A stretch of DNA of 64,000 bases from Microbacterium proteolyticum (GCF_014192415.1 NZ_JACHXY010000001.1:1488001-1552000); one strand, 5' to 3'; shown: positions 43,153 to 52,735, counted from the stretch's first letter. Notes: a model not told the origin generated them from the sequence alone. Program-made: numbers and translations.

Positions 43153-43368
43153 ACGGACCCGCGGCGCTCGCGAGCGCGCAGCACCCGCGAAACGGCGTCT
43201 CGCCGACGCATCGGTTGCGGCCCGCGGCCCTTCCACTGGTGTGCCGCCGCTTCGCGCCGCCGCACCGCGGGCGCAGCGCCGCGTGATCTGTCAAGGGCGG
43301 CTCGATGTCGGAGGCCCCCGGTACGTTCGCTCCTGCCCGGTTCCATCGCGGGTGTAAGGAGGGCGACC

Positions 43369-43656
43369 ATGGGGTCACCCGATCAGCTCGAAGCGGGAGT
43401 CATCTGGGCTCGCGTCGAAGAGGGTTTCCATGTCGGTAGCCGCAGCGGCGTCTTCCTCGGTTACATCGACCGCCAGCCCGACGGGGTGTTCCTGGCGCAC
43501 GACGGCCACTCCCGCGTCGTCGGTCGTTTCGACGCTCTGACCGAGGCGATCGCTGCGGTCACCAATGGTCAGCCCCCGCTCGACGCGCCGATCGCCCTCG
43601 AGAAGGTGCGCGTGCCCGCGCCCCGTCCGTCCGACGGCGGGAGCGCGGTCGCGTGA
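43369..43656 (+). CDS. Small hypothetical protein coupled to the BLUF gene
   Basis: 95 residues, no recognised family. FHVGSRSGVFLGYIDRQPDG and AHDGHSRVVGRFDALTEAIA look like a small folded alpha/beta protein. A strong RBS (AAGGAGG) precedes the ATG. Its stop overlaps the BLUF GTG start by 4 bp, so it may be a partner of the light sensor. Confidence 0.65.
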   Translation: MGSPDQLEAGVIWARVEEGFHVGSRSGVFLGYIDRQPDGVFLAHDGHSRVVGRFDALTEAIAAVTNGQPPLDAPIALEKVRVPAPRPSDGGSAVA

Positions 43657-44090
43657 GCACCCCGCTGGTCTCCGTCTCCTATGTCAGCACCGCCGTCGAC
43701 GCGTTCGACGACGCGGCGCTCGCCGGCCTGCTCGACCAGAGCCGGGCATCCAACCACGATCACGACCTCACCGGCATGCTGCTGTATCGGCGGGGGCGCT
43801 TCTTCCAGGTCTTGGAAGGCCCGGAGCGCGCCGTCGACGAGCTCATGGCGAAGATCAGGCGTGATCGGCGGCACGCCGAGGTGCGGGTACTGCTGAGCGA
43901 GCAGATCGACGAGCGACGATTCTCGGAATGGACGATGGGGTACGAACCCATCGGCGTCCCGGCGACCCCGCCGCCCGAGGGCTTCCGCGATACGTTCGCC
44001 GATCTCGAGTCCGACAACGACAGAGCCAGCATCCGCGCAGTCCGCGAGTTGACGGTGTGGTTCCGCGCCCGCACCAGCGTCGGCGCCTGA
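43653..44090 (+). CDS. BLUF-domain blue-light sensor
   Basis: 145-residue single-domain FAD photoreceptor. The BLUF hydrogen-bond network is visible: Y10 (SVSYVS), N34 (SNHDHDLTG), Q52 (FFQVLEG), W93 and M95 (EWTMGY). There is no output domain, so it must signal through a protein partner, perhaps the small protein encoded just upstream. Start GTG at 43653. Confidence 0.9.
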   Translation: MSTPLVSVSYVSTAVDAFDDAALAGLLDQSRASNHDHDLTGMLLYRRGRFFQVLEGPERAVDELMAKIRRDRRHAEVRVLLSEQIDERRFSEWTMGYEPIGVPATPPPEGFRDTFADLESDNDRASIRAVRELTVWFRARTSVGA

Positions 44091-44111
44091 ATCCCTCACC
44101 TAAGGAGCACC

Positions 44112-44813
44112 ATGTCCACGATCATCCTCATCCCCGGCGCGATGCACGGCGCCTGGGTCTTCGAGCCGCTCATCGCCGCGCTCGCCGCTCGCGGGCTGTC
44201 GGCGACCGCGCTCGACCTGCCGAGCAGTTCCGCAGACACCGCCGGGATCGGTTCGCTGACCGACGACGTCGAGGCCATCCGCTCGGCTGTCGCCGACATC
44301 GAGGGCCCGGTGGTGCTCGCGGCGCACTCCTACGGCGGTGTCCCGGCGCGTGCGGCGGCCGCAGCGGTCGATTCCGTGCGCGGTCTGGTGATGATCGCCG
44401 CGTTCTCTCTCCCCGTCGGCGCCTCTCTCCTCGCGGCGCAGGGCGGAGAGTTCCCGCCCGACTACGAGCGCTCCGCCGACGGCAGGGGCGTGAAGATCGG
44501 CAATGTCGCCGAGACCATCTATTCGGGTGTTGACCCCGCCGACGTCGAGACCGCGCTCCCTCGCCTGGGATGGCAGAGTGTGGAGTCCTTCACCCAGCCT
44601 GCCCCGGCCGAGCCCGGCCCCGATGTCACGGTGACCTACGTCGTCGCGACCGAAGACAAGGCGCTCCCGCCCGAGCAGCAGCGGCAGTGGGCCGACGCCG
44701 CTGATGCGCAGGTGTCGGTGGCATCCGGTCACTCCCCGCATGTGTCGCACCCCGACGCGGTGGCGGATGCCATCGTCGAGACGGTGCGGCGCGTCGACGC
44801 CTCGACCTCCTGA
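44112..44813 (+). CDS. Alpha/beta hydrolase (EstC/salicylate esterase-like)
   Basis: 233 residues: IILIPGAMHGAWVFEPLIAA, nucleophile elbow AHSYGG, and C-terminal SGHSPHVSHPDAV with the catalytic His. It resembles plant methylesterase-like and bacterial EstC hydrolases acting on small esters. RBS TAAGGAG lies just upstream (44101-44107). Substrate unknown. Confidence 0.85.
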   Translation: MSTIILIPGAMHGAWVFEPLIAALAARGLSATALDLPSSSADTAGIGSLTDDVEAIRSAVADIEGPVVLAAHSYGGVPARAAAAAVDSVRGLVMIAAFSLPVGASLLAAQGGEFPPDYERSADGRGVKIGNVAETIYSGVDPADVETALPRLGWQSVESFTQPAPAEPGPDVTVTYVVATEDKALPPEQQRQWADAADAQVSVASGHSPHVSHPDAVADAIVETVRRVDASTS

Positions 44814-44977
44814 CACCCGCCCCGCGGGAGCGTCACCCGCGGATGCCGCTGACCGATCGGCTCGAGCGCCGGCGGTGCCCGGGGCGAGCGAGGGGGACGA
44901 GCCCGTCGGCGTGCATCAGATCCCGCCGTTTCCCCTGGTCGCCATCGGTGAAGGGGCGTTCGGTGACCCGCGCGAGG

Positions 44978-44983
44978 TAACGT
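44978..44983 (+). promoter_or_regulatory. -10 element of a likely leaderless promoter
   Basis: TAACGT ends 6 nt before the GTG at 44990. This supports the GTG as the true start of the Pr6Pr-like gene, which lacks a Shine-Dalgarno sequence. Confidence 0.5.
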
Positions 44984-44989
44984 CGCCCG

Positions 44990-45640
44990 GTGCCCCTCGC
45001 CTCCGTCGCCGTCCCCGAGCCACCCCGCTCGACAGGTCGCACCCGTCCGCTCGCGCGCGTCGTCGTGGGCTCCGCTGTTCTGCTCGTCGTGCTGTACGCG
45101 TACGTTCTGCGGATCGCGGTGGGAGACGTGAGTCCGTTCAATTTCTTCGGATACTTCACCAACCAGACGAGCTCGCTCACCGCGCTCGTGCTCATCGCCG
45201 TGGGCGGGCTCGCCCTCGCCGACCGCCGACCTCCCGCGTGGTTGTCGGTGGCGTGGGGCGTGGGAGCGGCGTGCCTGATCGTCGTCGCGGTGGTCTACAA
45301 CGCGTTGGTGCCGGGCACGGGTTCCGCCCCGGTGTGGGTCAGCGTCGCGCTGCACGTCGTGTTCCCGGCGGTGGTGCTGATCGACATCGCCTTCTCGCCG
45401 GACCGGCCACGGCTCGCGTGGACGCGACTGTGGTGGGTGCTCCCTTACCCCCTCGTGTGGATCACCGTCGTGCTGCTGCGCGGGGCGACCGACGGGTGGG
45501 TGCCCTACGGTTTCCTGCTGCCCGAGCGGGGTCTGCCGTCGCTCGTGCTGCACGTCGTCGGCATCCTGACGCTGCTGATGGTCGCGGCGACGGCGGTATG
45601 GGCGCTCAGCCGCCGGACGTCGCGGCGGTCCTCAGCCTGA
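44990..45640 (+). CDS. Pr6Pr/FAR-17a-like membrane protein
   Basis: 216 residues with about six transmembrane helices. FNFFGYFTNQTSSLTALVLI and the YPLVWITVVLLRGATDGW-PYGFL segment are typical of the bacterial Pr6Pr membrane family related to FAR-17a/AIG1. Function unknown; perhaps a membrane hydrolase. Start GTG supported by the leaderless -10 at 44978. Confidence 0.8.
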   Translation: MPLASVAVPEPPRSTGRTRPLARVVVGSAVLLVVLYAYVLRIAVGDVSPFNFFGYFTNQTSSLTALVLIAVGGLALADRRPPAWLSVAWGVGAACLIVVAVVYNALVPGTGSAPVWVSVALHVVFPAVVLIDIAFSPDRPRLAWTRLWWVLPYPLVWITVVLLRGATDGWVPYGFLLPERGLPSLVLHVVGILTLLMVAATAVWALSRRTSRRSSA

Positions 45641-45874
45641 GTCCTCGCGCCGAGGCCACGCGCGAGGTCGCGCGCCGACTGTCGTCGTGAGCCTCCGTGC
45701 GGCGGTCCCACCCCGAGCGTCCGCGGCGTCCGCGGCATCCGTGGCACGGGCTTCGTACGTCAGTGTCCACGACACCCGGAGTGATGCCCGCCCGCATCCG
45801 GGGTGGTATGCCACTCGACATCAGCCGGACGACGGCGCGGCGCCCGTCGAGACGCGCGAATCCGCGCGCGGACG

Positions 45875-46579
45875 TCAGAGGGGCGGATCCAGGGCGCGGA
45901 GCGCGGCATCCATCCGCTCCGCCATGTCCGCGTAGCCGGTGTCGTTCGGGTGCAGGCCGTCGGAGGCCATCCAGCTGTCGGACGAGTCGGCGTAGTGCCC
46001 GTCGAGCCAGTGGCTCGCGCCGTCGATGTGGTCCGCGTCGATGCGCTGGGCCGCGGCCTCGACCCACCCCGCGATGACGTCGACCGAGGCGGGCCGGTCG
46101 TCGGTGTACCAGAACGGTTCGACCACGACGATGCGCGCGTCGGGGAGCCCGTCTCGCAGGCGATCGAGGTCGCTGTCGATGGCGGTGCGGATCTCATCCG
46201 CGGCGCGGTCGTAGCTGAAGTTGTCGTTCAAGCCCATCGTGACGAACACGATGTCGGGGTCGTCGTCGATGATCAGCGCGGGGATGTCATCGAGCCCGGG
46301 CCCCATCGAGGCGCGGCGGTTGACGAAACCCAGCCCGTTCTCGGAACGGTTGATCTCGCGCCAACCGCGCTCGGCCGACACGACCGTCGACCACCGCTTC
46401 TCGGGCGAGCTCGCGCCCGTTCCCCGCGTGTACGAGTCGCCGTAGAACGCCACGACCGGCGCGTCTGCGTCGAGTGCCGGCGCCGAGGGGGCGGCATCCG
46501 TGCCCGCGGCGGAACACGCGGCGAGGCCCGCGACGAGGGATGCCACGGCCCCCAGGCTCAGCAATCGTCGCGCGCGCAT
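45875..46579 (-). CDS. SGNH/GDSL-type esterase lipoprotein
   Basis: 234 residues with a lipoprotein signal (SLVAGLAACS). SGNH blocks: FYGDSYTRGTG (Ser), GLGF and MGLNDNFSYD (Asn), DGLHPNDTGY (Asp, His). It is a cell-surface lipase/esterase, possibly acting on carbohydrate esters or cell wall. On the minus strand GAGAAT (46591-46586) lies 6 nt before the ATG, consistent with a leaderless mRNA. The 45641-45874 gap between it and the convergent Pr6Pr gene shows nothing notable. Confidence 0.87.
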   Translation of the reverse strand: MRARRLLSLGAVASLVAGLAACSAAGTDAAPSAPALDADAPVVAFYGDSYTRGTGASSPEKRWSTVVSAERGWREINRSENGLGFVNRRASMGPGLDDIPALIIDDDPDIVFVTMGLNDNFSYDRAADEIRTAIDSDLDRLRDGLPDARIVVVEPFWYTDDRPASVDVIAGWVEAAAQRIDADHIDGASHWLDGHYADSSDSWMASDGLHPNDTGYADMAERMDAALRALDPPL

Positions 46580-46726
46580 ACGCCCATTCTCGCTGTGCTC
46601 CGGCCCGAGGGGCCGGGCGCGCCTCCGCCGGGTGTCGGATTCGCGTCGGTCGCGGCCCCCTACCGGAGCGACGGTCCGCAGGGCAAGCGGCCCCTCGCGG
46701 GCCGTCGCCGCCCCCACGATGGGGGA

Positions 46727-47089
46727 ATGCGATCTGTGACCTATGCCGGTGAGACCGTCACCACGACCGACGACGTCGCCGAGGCGCTCGTGCAGCTGAC
46801 GGCGTCGATCGCCGCCGATGGGCAGTCCGAGGCGATCCGCATCCCCATCGTCACCGCCACGGGCGAGACCGAGCAGGCCGAGCTGGTCATCGGCGTCGGC
46901 AACGACGTGCTGAGCGCGCCGGCCCGCGACTGGACCGGCGAAGAGCCCGACTTCGCGGGGGCCGCCGAGGAGCTCCGCCAGCACAAGCGTTTCCCGCACG
47001 CGCCCGCGATCGCGCACGAGCAGACGGTCGACTCCGACAACCCGGATGCCTTCTGGGACCCCGACCTCGACGGTTTCACCCGCGCCTGA
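46727..47089 (+). CDS. Hypothetical protein
   Basis: 120 residues, no recognised family. Rich in Asp/Glu and Thr; VTYAGETVTTTDDVAEALVQ and EAIRIPIVTATGETEQAELV suggest a small beta-rich fold resembling short actinobacterial conserved proteins. No signal peptide. Start ATG without a clear RBS. Confidence 0.6.
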   Translation: MRSVTYAGETVTTTDDVAEALVQLTASIAADGQSEAIRIPIVTATGETEQAELVIGVGNDVLSAPARDWTGEEPDFAGAAEELRQHKRFPHAPAIAHEQTVDSDNPDAFWDPDLDGFTRA

Positions 47090-47098
47090 CAGTCGTCT

Positions 47099-47220
47099 CC
47101 GCGCTCCGCGCTCCGCGCTCCGCGCCTTGCGCCCCGGGCTCCGAGGTTCGGGGCGGGTTTCGCCGTTCGGGGCAAGAGATTCGCGCCCCAATGCGCGGAA
47201 CTCGCCCCAAACGAGACCCC
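47099..47220. repeat. Repeat-rich intergenic segment
   Basis: Part of a 306-bp gap (47090-47395) before the SDR gene. CTCCGCG occurs several times in tandem (47099-47125), then GTTCGGGGC-type units occur twice forward (47146 and 47165) and twice inverted as CGCGCCCC/CTCGCCCC (47182 and 47201), making a possible cruciform. No gene is seen in the gap. Confidence 0.4.
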
Positions 47221-47395
47221 GCACCCGCCGGGGGAGCTCGTCAAGCGGGCCCGCGTCGGCGGGCGTCGACGTAACGTGAGGGCTCCACGGCGGGCGTGAC
47301 CGGTTCATCACCCCGACGTGTGAGCCCCGGTCAGTCCGGGTGGCGTCGCCGTTTCGCGTCGCCGCCCGGACGCTCGGTTCGTGGAAGATGAGGCC

Positions 47396-48157
47396 ATGCT
47401 GCATTCCCTCGTCACCGGCGCCTCCCGCGGGATCGGCCGTGCCATCGCCGTCGCCCTCAGTGAGCGTGGGGATCGCGTCGCCGTCCACTACGGCCACGAT
47501 CGGGATGCCGCGGACCAGACACTCGCGCTCCTCTCCGGCGAGGGACATCTCGTCGTCGGCGGCGACCTCTCCGACCCGGCGACGGCGGAGCGCGTCGTGA
47601 GTGACGTCCTCGAGGCGTTCGGGCGGATCGACGTGCTCGTGAACAATGCGGCGATCGCGCCGAACGCGTCGACCTCGCATCCCATCTCCACCGTCGACTA
47701 CGCGACCTGGCACCGCATCTGGGAGCAGATGGTCGACGTCGACCTGCGCGCTCCCGCCAACATGACCTTCCTGGTGGCGCGTTCGCTCATCGAACGCGGG
47801 CTGCCGGGGTCGATCGTGAACGTGGGCTCGCGCGGAGCGTTCCGCGGAGAGCCCGAGTTCCCCGCCTACGGCGCCGCGAAGGCGGGCCTGCACGCGATGG
47901 GTCAGTCCCTCGCTGTCGCGCTCGCCCCGCACGGCATCGCCGTCACCAGCGTCGCGCCCGGCTTCGTCGGCACCGACCGGCAGCAGCAGAAGCTGGCGGG
48001 CGCGGCGGGCGACGGCATCCGGGACCAGAGTCCGTTCGGCCGCGTCGCCACTCCGGAAGAGGTGGCCGATGCCGTGGTCTACCTCAGCGCGCCCCGCTCG
48101 CAGTGGGCGTCGGGTGCCATCCTCGACCTGAACGGCGCATCGCACCTGCGCAGCTGA
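47396..48157 (+). CDS. Short-chain dehydrogenase/reductase
   Basis: 253 residues, classical SDR: NAD(P) motif TGASRGIGRA, NNAAIAP, catalytic Ser in NVGSRGAF, YGAAKAG (Tyr, Lys) and PGFVGTDRQ. Substrate unknown. ATG at 47396 chosen because the family begins right before the TGxxxGxG motif; GTG at 47381 would add 5 residues. Monocistronic. Confidence 0.9.
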   Translation: MLHSLVTGASRGIGRAIAVALSERGDRVAVHYGHDRDAADQTLALLSGEGHLVVGGDLSDPATAERVVSDVLEAFGRIDVLVNNAAIAPNASTSHPISTVDYATWHRIWEQMVDVDLRAPANMTFLVARSLIERGLPGSIVNVGSRGAFRGEPEFPAYGAAKAGLHAMGQSLAVALAPHGIAVTSVAPGFVGTDRQQQKLAGAAGDGIRDQSPFGRVATPEEVADAVVYLSAPRSQWASGAILDLNGASHLRS

Positions 48158-48216
48158 GCGAGCGGTGACGGAGGGGAACGGCCCCCGTACCGGATTCGCG
48201 GTGAGAGGGTGTTCCC

Positions 48217-48765
48217 ATGCTTCCCGTGCTCGTGATCATCGACATCCAGCGTGACTACTTCCCGGGCGGGCGTCATCCCCTCGTCGGACCCGACGCGGCC
48301 GCGGACGCCGCCGCGCGGGTGCTGGCTTGGCACCGAGGGAGGAACGCGCCCGTCATCCACGTGCGTCACGAGAGTCCGGTCGGCGGTGGCTTCCTCGAGG
48401 TCGGCACCGACGGCGCCGAGATCGACGCTCGCGTCGCGCCGACCGCGGACGAGCCCGTGATCGTCAAGCATGCGCCGAACTCCTTCGTCGGTACCGATCT
48501 GCAGGAGCGTTTGCGCGACTTCGGCGGTCGGCCGCTGCTCGTCGTCGGCATGATGACGAGCATGTGCGTGGATGCCACCGTTCGCGCCGCCATCGACCTC
48601 GGCTACGACGTGACGGTCGTCGGCGATGCGTGCGCCGCGCCCGACCTCGCTCACGATGGCCTGGAGGTCGACGGACGAGCCGTGCACGCGGCGTTCCTCG
48701 CGGCGCTCGGCGGCGCCGGAGCCGTGATCGAGACGAGTGCGGGCCTCGTGGGCTCGGGTCGCTGA
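48217..48765 (+). CDS. Isochorismatase-like cysteine hydrolase
   Basis: 182 residues with the isochorismatase/nicotinamidase triad: Asp in VIIDIQRDYF, Lys in VIVKHAPNSF and Cys in GMMTSMCVDATVRAA. Members hydrolyse amides or isochorismate. No RBS is clear; GAGGGT (48205-48210) 6 nt before the ATG fits a leaderless start. Confidence 0.88.
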   Translation: MLPVLVIIDIQRDYFPGGRHPLVGPDAAADAAARVLAWHRGRNAPVIHVRHESPVGGGFLEVGTDGAEIDARVAPTADEPVIVKHAPNSFVGTDLQERLRDFGGRPLLVVGMMTSMCVDATVRAAIDLGYDVTVVGDACAAPDLAHDGLEVDGRAVHAAFLAALGGAGAVIETSAGLVGSGR

Positions 48766-48819
48766 GGCGCGCGGAGCCTCCGGCGGCGCCCACCCGCGGC
48801 TTCGATTCACGGCAACACG

Positions 48820-48860
48820 AAAGCCCTCCCGAACGGCCGGCGGCCGCCCGTGAGGGCTTT
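48820..48860 (-). terminator. Hairpin terminator, left copy
   Basis: AAAGCCCTC (48820-48828) pairs with GAGGGCTTT (48852-48860), with further GC pairing in the loop. It is the duplicate of the tRNA-Gly terminator, attached to the tRNA 3' remnant; it could also serve the convergent isochorismatase-like gene. Confidence 0.55.
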
Positions 48861-48976
48861 GGAGGGGCTGACGGGAATCGTCCCCACCGCCCCTCCACAC
48901 GTCGCCTCGCGACGCGCGAAGCCTCTGGCGGCGTGGGCCCACCCGCGGCGGGATCGGTTCTTACGGCACCCACGCG

Positions 48977-49017
48977 AAAGGTCCGCCACACCGGCTGCGC
49001 CAGTATGTCGGACCTTT
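48977..49017 (-). terminator. Terminator of tRNA-Gly
   Basis: AAAGGTCCG (48977-48985) pairs with CGGACCTTT (49009-49017). On the minus strand it follows the tRNA CCA end directly, ending in a short T run. Confidence 0.65.
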
Positions 49018-49090
49018 GGAGGGGCTGACGGGAATCGAACCCGCGCTATCTGCTTGGGAAGCAGAAGTTCTGCCATTGAACTACAGCCCC
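49017..49090 (-). tRNA. tRNA-Gly (anticodon CCC)
   Basis: Cloverleaf on the minus strand: acceptor GGGGCTG/CAGCCCC, D arm with TTCAATGGCAGAA, anticodon arm TCTGC-TTCCCAA-GCAGA giving anticodon CCC, T arm GCGGGTTCGATTCCCGT, discriminator T and an encoded CCA. TATGCT about 24 nt upstream (49119-49114) is a plausible -10. Confidence 0.95.
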
Positions 49091-49155
49091 GGATGCCTCG
49101 CGGCAACCCGGCCAGCATAACAGCGTCCGGTCCGCATCCCGTGGCATCCGGACAT

Positions 49156-49187
49156 CCGTCGGCGAGAACGCATCCGCTCGCCGACGG
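49156..49187. repeat. Inverted repeat upstream of dcd
   Basis: Perfect 11-bp arms CCGTCGGCGAG (49156-49166) and CTCGCCGACGG (49177-49187). It lies between the divergent tRNA-Gly and dcd genes, too far from either end to be an obvious terminator; possibly an operator or cruciform. Confidence 0.45.
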
Positions 49188-49317
49188 CCGTATGCGATTG
49201 CCGTCACACCCGTGCGGTCTCGGCAACGGATGCGGTCTCGCGGCGGGCGTGCCCTGTGGGTGCCCCGGCGCCCGGTCACCCGCCAACATGCGGGCGGCAC
49301 GGCGACCGCCGCCGCCC

Positions 49318-49323
49318 TAGGCT
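49318..49323 (+). promoter_or_regulatory. -10 element of a likely leaderless dcd promoter
   Basis: TAGGCT ends 6 nt before the GTG start of dcd and no Shine-Dalgarno site is present. Confidence 0.6.
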
Positions 49324-49329
49324 GGGGCC

Positions 49330-49935
49330 GTGCTGCTCTCCGATCGCGACATCCGGGCCGAACTCGCCGCGAAGCGCCTCGGCCTCGACCCCTACGACCC
49401 GGCCATGGTGCAGCCCTCGAGCGTCGATGTGCGGCTCGACCGCTACTTCCGGTTGTTCGACAACCACAAGTACCCCTTCATCGACCCCGCCGAGGACCAG
49501 CCCGAGCTCACCCGCCTGATCGAGGTTGCGCCCGACGAGCCGTTCATCCTTCACCCGGGCGAGTTCGCTCTCGGGTCGACCTTCGAGCGGGTGAGCCTGC
49601 CCGACGACGTCGCCGCGCGTCTCGAGGGCAAGTCGTCGCTCGGTCGTCTCGGACTGCTGACGCACTCCACCGCGGGCTTCATCGACCCGGGCTTCTCCGG
49701 ACACGTCACCCTCGAGCTCTCGAACGTCGCGACCCTGCCCATCAAGCTCTGGCCGGGCATGAAGATCGGGCAGGTCTGCTACTTCCGCCTCACCTCGCCC
49801 GCCGAGAACCCGTACGGCTCGGGTCCCTACGGCAACCGGTACCAGGGCCAGCGCGGCCCCACCGCCTCGCGCTCCGCGCTGAACTTCCACCGCACCGACG
49901 TCGGCTCGACCGACGCGGGTTCGCTCGGCGGCTGA
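49330..49935 (+). CDS. dcd: dCTP deaminase (possibly bifunctional dCTP deaminase/dUTPase)
   Basis: 201 residues. [52 protein letters not shown] and [19 protein letters not shown] (catalytic Glu) define Dcd. Actinobacterial homologues such as the mycobacterial one often deaminate dCTP and hydrolyse dUTP to dUMP; whether this one does is unverified. It supplies dUMP for thymidylate synthesis. Confidence 0.93.
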   Translation: MLLSDRDIRAELAAKRLGLDPYDPAMVQPSSVDVRLDRYFRLFDNHKYPFIDPAEDQPELTRLIEVAPDEPFILHPGEFALGSTFERVSLPDDVAARLEGKSSLGRLGLLTHSTAGFIDPGFSGHVTLELSNVATLPIKLWPGMKIGQVCYFRLTSPAENPYGSGPYGNRYQGQRGPTASRSALNFHRTDVGSTDAGSLGG

Positions 49936-50101
49936 CCGAGGTCGCGGGCAGGCGCGCGCCGACATCACACGTCCGCGCCGACATCACCCGATCGTCCCGA
50001 GGCCACGCGTCGTCGCGTCGCCGGGGGAGTGCGCTGGCGCCGATTGTGTGATCTCGCGCCGAAGAGCGCGGGCTCGACGCGGCGCAGCACCGTCCCTCGC
50101 G

Positions 50102-51046
50102 TCAGTGCGCCGTCCGCACACCCAGCAGGTCCTGCACCAGCACCGCGGCCACGCGCGCGCCCTGTCCGGCCGCGACGATGAGCTGCTGGGGGCCGGGCGC
50201 TGCGGCATCCCCCGCCGCGTACAGTCCCGGCACCGACGTGCGACCGGAGCGGTCGGTGACGAGATGACCGTCGGCATCGGCGTCGGGACCGAGCGGGTCG
50301 AGGAACTCGTGAGCCGCGTGCCACGTCGGCCGCACGAAGCCGCCCGCCACCGCGAGCGACGAACCGTCGGCGAAACGCACGGCGCAGACCTGCCCGCGCT
50401 CGCCCTCCAGGTCGGCGATCGCGCGCCTTTCGACGACGATCCCGGATGCCACCAGCTCGGCCTCATCCGCCGGGTCGATGACGTCCGCCCCGTTCGTGCA
50501 CACCGTGAGCTGCGACGTCCAGCGGGTGATCAGCCGCGCGCGGTCGGCCAGGTCGGACGTCTCACCGATCAGCGCGACGGGCTTGTCCTGCAGTTCCCAG
50601 CCGTCGCACGCGGCGCAGCTGAAGATCGACATGCCGTAGAACGAGCGCAGGTTCGGCACGTCGGGAAGGGTTTCGCGGAGCCCCGTCGCCACCACGACGG
50701 TGCGGGTGGACAGGATCGGGGATGTCGCCGCGGCACGGCCCGTGAGCGTCGCGACGAAGCCGTCGGCATCCGTCTCGATCCGCGCGACGGCGGACCGATC
50801 CAGGATGCGGACCTCGTCGTAGGCGCGCAGTTCCTCGCGGGCGAGCTTGCGCAGCTCGATCGGCGAGATGCCGTCGCGGGTGAGGAATCCGTGCGAGCGC
50901 AGGGTCGCGGCGTTGCGGGGCCGGCCGGTGTCGACCACCACGACCGAGGCGCGGGCGCGGGCGAGGTTCAGCGCGGCAGAGAGGCCCGCGGGTCCGCCGC
51001 CGACGATGAGAACGTCGGCAACGAGACCCGGCCCCGCCTCACTCAT
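50102..51046 (-). CDS. Thioredoxin reductase-like FAD/NAD(P) oxidoreductase
   Basis: 314 residues: FAD motif [18 protein letters not shown], redox pair CAACDG in [14 protein letters not shown] (the CxxC of thioredoxin reductases), NAD(P) region [12 protein letters not shown] and [20 protein letters not shown]. It ends the sulfur operon and overlaps the ferredoxin gene by 8 bp. It may keep thioredoxin or a related carrier reduced for CysH. The 49936-50101 gap before it has GCGCCGACATCAC twice and nothing else notable. Confidence 0.83.
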   Translation of the reverse strand: MSEAGPGLVADVLIVGGGPAGLSAALNLARARASVVVVDTGRPRNAATLRSHGFLTRDGISPIELRKLAREELRAYDEVRILDRSAVARIETDADGFVATLTGRAAATSPILSTRTVVVATGLRETLPDVPNLRSFYGMSIFSCAACDGWELQDKPVALIGETSDLADRARLITRWTSQLTVCTNGADVIDPADEAELVASGIVVERRAIADLEGERGQVCAVRFADGSSLAVAGGFVRPTWHAAHEFLDPLGPDADADGHLVTDRSGRTSVPGLYAAGDAAAPGPQQLIVAAGQGARVAAVLVQDLLGVRTAH

Positions 51047-51362
51047 GCGCCTGCGGCGGCAGCACCGCCACGACCGGGTGGTCCTTGGCGATGATGCCGA
51101 CCTTCGCGGCGCCGCCGGGCGAGCCGATGTCGTCGAAGAACTCCACGTTCGCCTTGTAGTAGTCCGCCCACTCCTCGGGCAGGTCGTCTTCGTAGTAGAT
51201 CGCCTCGACGGGGCAGACCGGCTCGCAGGCGCCGCAGTCCACGCACTCGTCGGGGTGGATGTACAGCGACCGCTCACCCTCGTAGATGCAGTCGACCGGG
51301 CATTCGTCGATGCAGGCACGATCCTTCACGTCCACGCAGGGGAGGGCGATTACGTACGTCAT
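51039..51362 (-). CDS. fdxA: Ferredoxin (7Fe or 8Fe type)
   Basis: 107 residues with two Fe-S cluster motifs: [21 protein letters not shown] and [20 protein letters not shown]. The cysteine spacing suits a 3Fe-4S/4Fe-4S seven-iron ferredoxin. It is coupled between the ferredoxin-NADP reductase gene and the oxidoreductase gene, so it likely delivers electrons to sulfite reductase. Confidence 0.9.
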   Translation of the reverse strand: MTYVIALPCVDVKDRACIDECPVDCIYEGERSLYIHPDECVDCGACEPVCPVEAIYYEDDLPEEWADYYKANVEFFDDIGSPGGAAKVGIIAKDHPVVAVLPPQAHE

Positions 51363-52735
51363 GAGACGAAGGCCCCCGACCGCGAGACGGAGACCTGCTC
51401 CTCGCGCGAAACGACCTTGACCCGCTCGCGGGTGTGCTCGTGCGCGGCGCCGAGTGCGCGCTCGTGCGCGTCGAGCGCGCGCCAGCCCTCCCACGTGGTG
51501 TACTCCACGCCGCGCTCGTCGAGCGCGTCGAGCACGTCGCTTTCGACCGTGGGGGCCGACAGGGCGCCGGCCTCGATGTCGGAGACGAGGTGGGCGATGG
51601 TCTCCATGGCATCCGACTTCGTGTGTCCGATGAGACCGACGGGGCCGCGCTTGATCCAGCCCGTCGCGTACAGTCCCGGTACGACCTCGGAGCCCTCCAC
51701 GACCCGACCCTCGACGTTGGGCATGACGCCGCGCACGGGGTCGAACGGCGCTCCGAGCACGGGGCTCGAGAAGTAGCCCACCGCGCGGTACACCTGCTGC
51801 ACGGCTATCTCGCGGATCTCGCCGGTGCCGCGCACGGTGCCGTCGCCGACGGGCTCGGTGCGCTCGAAACGCAGGCCCTCGACGTGCTCGTCGCCGAGCA
51901 CGGCGAGAGGGGAGTGGTAGAAGTGCAGGTGCAGGCGGCGGCTCGCGCCGGTCTGCTCCCGCGTGCGCCAGCTGTTCAGCACCCGCAGCATGACCTTCAG
52001 CTGGTTGTTGGACGCCTGGGCGGGGTCGGCATCCGCGAAGTCCTCGTCGTGCACGACGATGTCGACGTCCGGCACCTCGCCGAGCTCGCGCAGCTCGATG
52101 GGCGTGAACTTGATGTCGGCGGGGCCGCGGCGACCGAAGACGTGCACGTCGGTGACGGCGGAGGCCTCGAGGCCGTGCAGCACGTTGTCGGCGATCTCGG
52201 TCGAACGGAGGTCGACGGCGTGCTTGGCGAGCACGCGGGCCACGTCGAGGGCGACGTTGCCGTTGCCGATGACGGCGACCTCGCGCTCGTCCAGCGGCCA
52301 GTCGCGCGGGACGTCGGGGTGTCCGTCGTACCAGGCGACGAAGTCGGCCGCGCCGTAGGACCCGGGCAGGTCGATGCCGGGGATGTCGAGTGGCGCATCG
52401 CGCAGCGCACCGGTGGCGAGGATCACGGCGTCGTAGCGCGTGTGCAGGTCGTCGACCGCGATGTCGCGGCCCACCTCGACGTTGCCGATGAAGCGGGTGG
52501 AGCCTGTGTCGAGCATCTCGTGCAGCGAGTCGACGATGCCCTTGATGCGCGGGTGGTCGGGGGCGACGCCGTAACGAATCAGTCCGTAGGGCGCGGGCAG
52601 CGAGTCGAACAGGTCGATCGCGACAGTGCCACCGGCGTCGGTCACCGCGCGCGTGAGGATGTTGCCCGCGTAGATGCCGGCGGGGCCGGCGCCGACGATC
52701 GCGACACGGAGCGAGGTGAGGGAAGACGAGGTCAC
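51359..52735 (-). CDS. fpr: Ferredoxin-NADP(+) reductase, FprA-like
   Basis: 458 residues of the adrenodoxin-reductase-like family: [17 protein letters not shown] (FAD), [33 protein letters not shown] (NADP) and [18 protein letters not shown]. Moves electrons from NADPH to ferredoxin. Start is GTG at 52735; it overlaps cobA by 4 bp. Position in a cys operon points to a role in sulfite reduction. Confidence 0.92.
   Translation of the reverse strand: MTSSSLTSLRVAIVGAGPAGIYAGNILTRAVTDAGGTVAIDLFDSLPAPYGLIRYGVAPDHPRIKGIVDSLHEMLDTGSTRFIGNVEVGRDIAVDDLHTRYDAVILATGALRDAPLDIPGIDLPGSYGAADFVAWYDGHPDVPRDWPLDEREVAVIGNGNVALDVARVLAKHAVDLRSTEIADNVLHGLEASAVTDVHVFGRRGPADIKFTPIELRELGEVPDVDIVVHDEDFADADPAQASNNQLKVMLRVLNSWRTREQTGASRRLHLHFYHSPLAVLGDEHVEGLRFERTEPVGDGTVRGTGEIREIAVQQVYRAVGYFSSPVLGAPFDPVRGVMPNVEGRVVEGSEVVPGLYATGWIKRGPVGLIGHTKSDAMETIAHLVSDIEAGALSAPTVESDVLDALDERGVEYTTWEGWRALDAHERALGAAHEHTRERVKVVSREEQVSVSRSGAFVS

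Larger units (their letters stand above)
48769..49037. repeat. Tandem duplication of tRNA-Gly 3' end, terminator and flank
   Basis: Two diverged units: 48769-48880 and about 48914-49037. Each has a GCGCG-AGCCTC-GGCGGCG flank, CCCACCCGCGGC, an ACG-GAAAG hairpin, then a 23-bp block (48858-48880 and 49015-49037) that is identical in both and matches the last 20 or so bases of the tRNA-Gly gene (T-arm side, acceptor 3' strand and CCA). Only the right unit continues into an intact tRNA. Confidence 0.8.
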
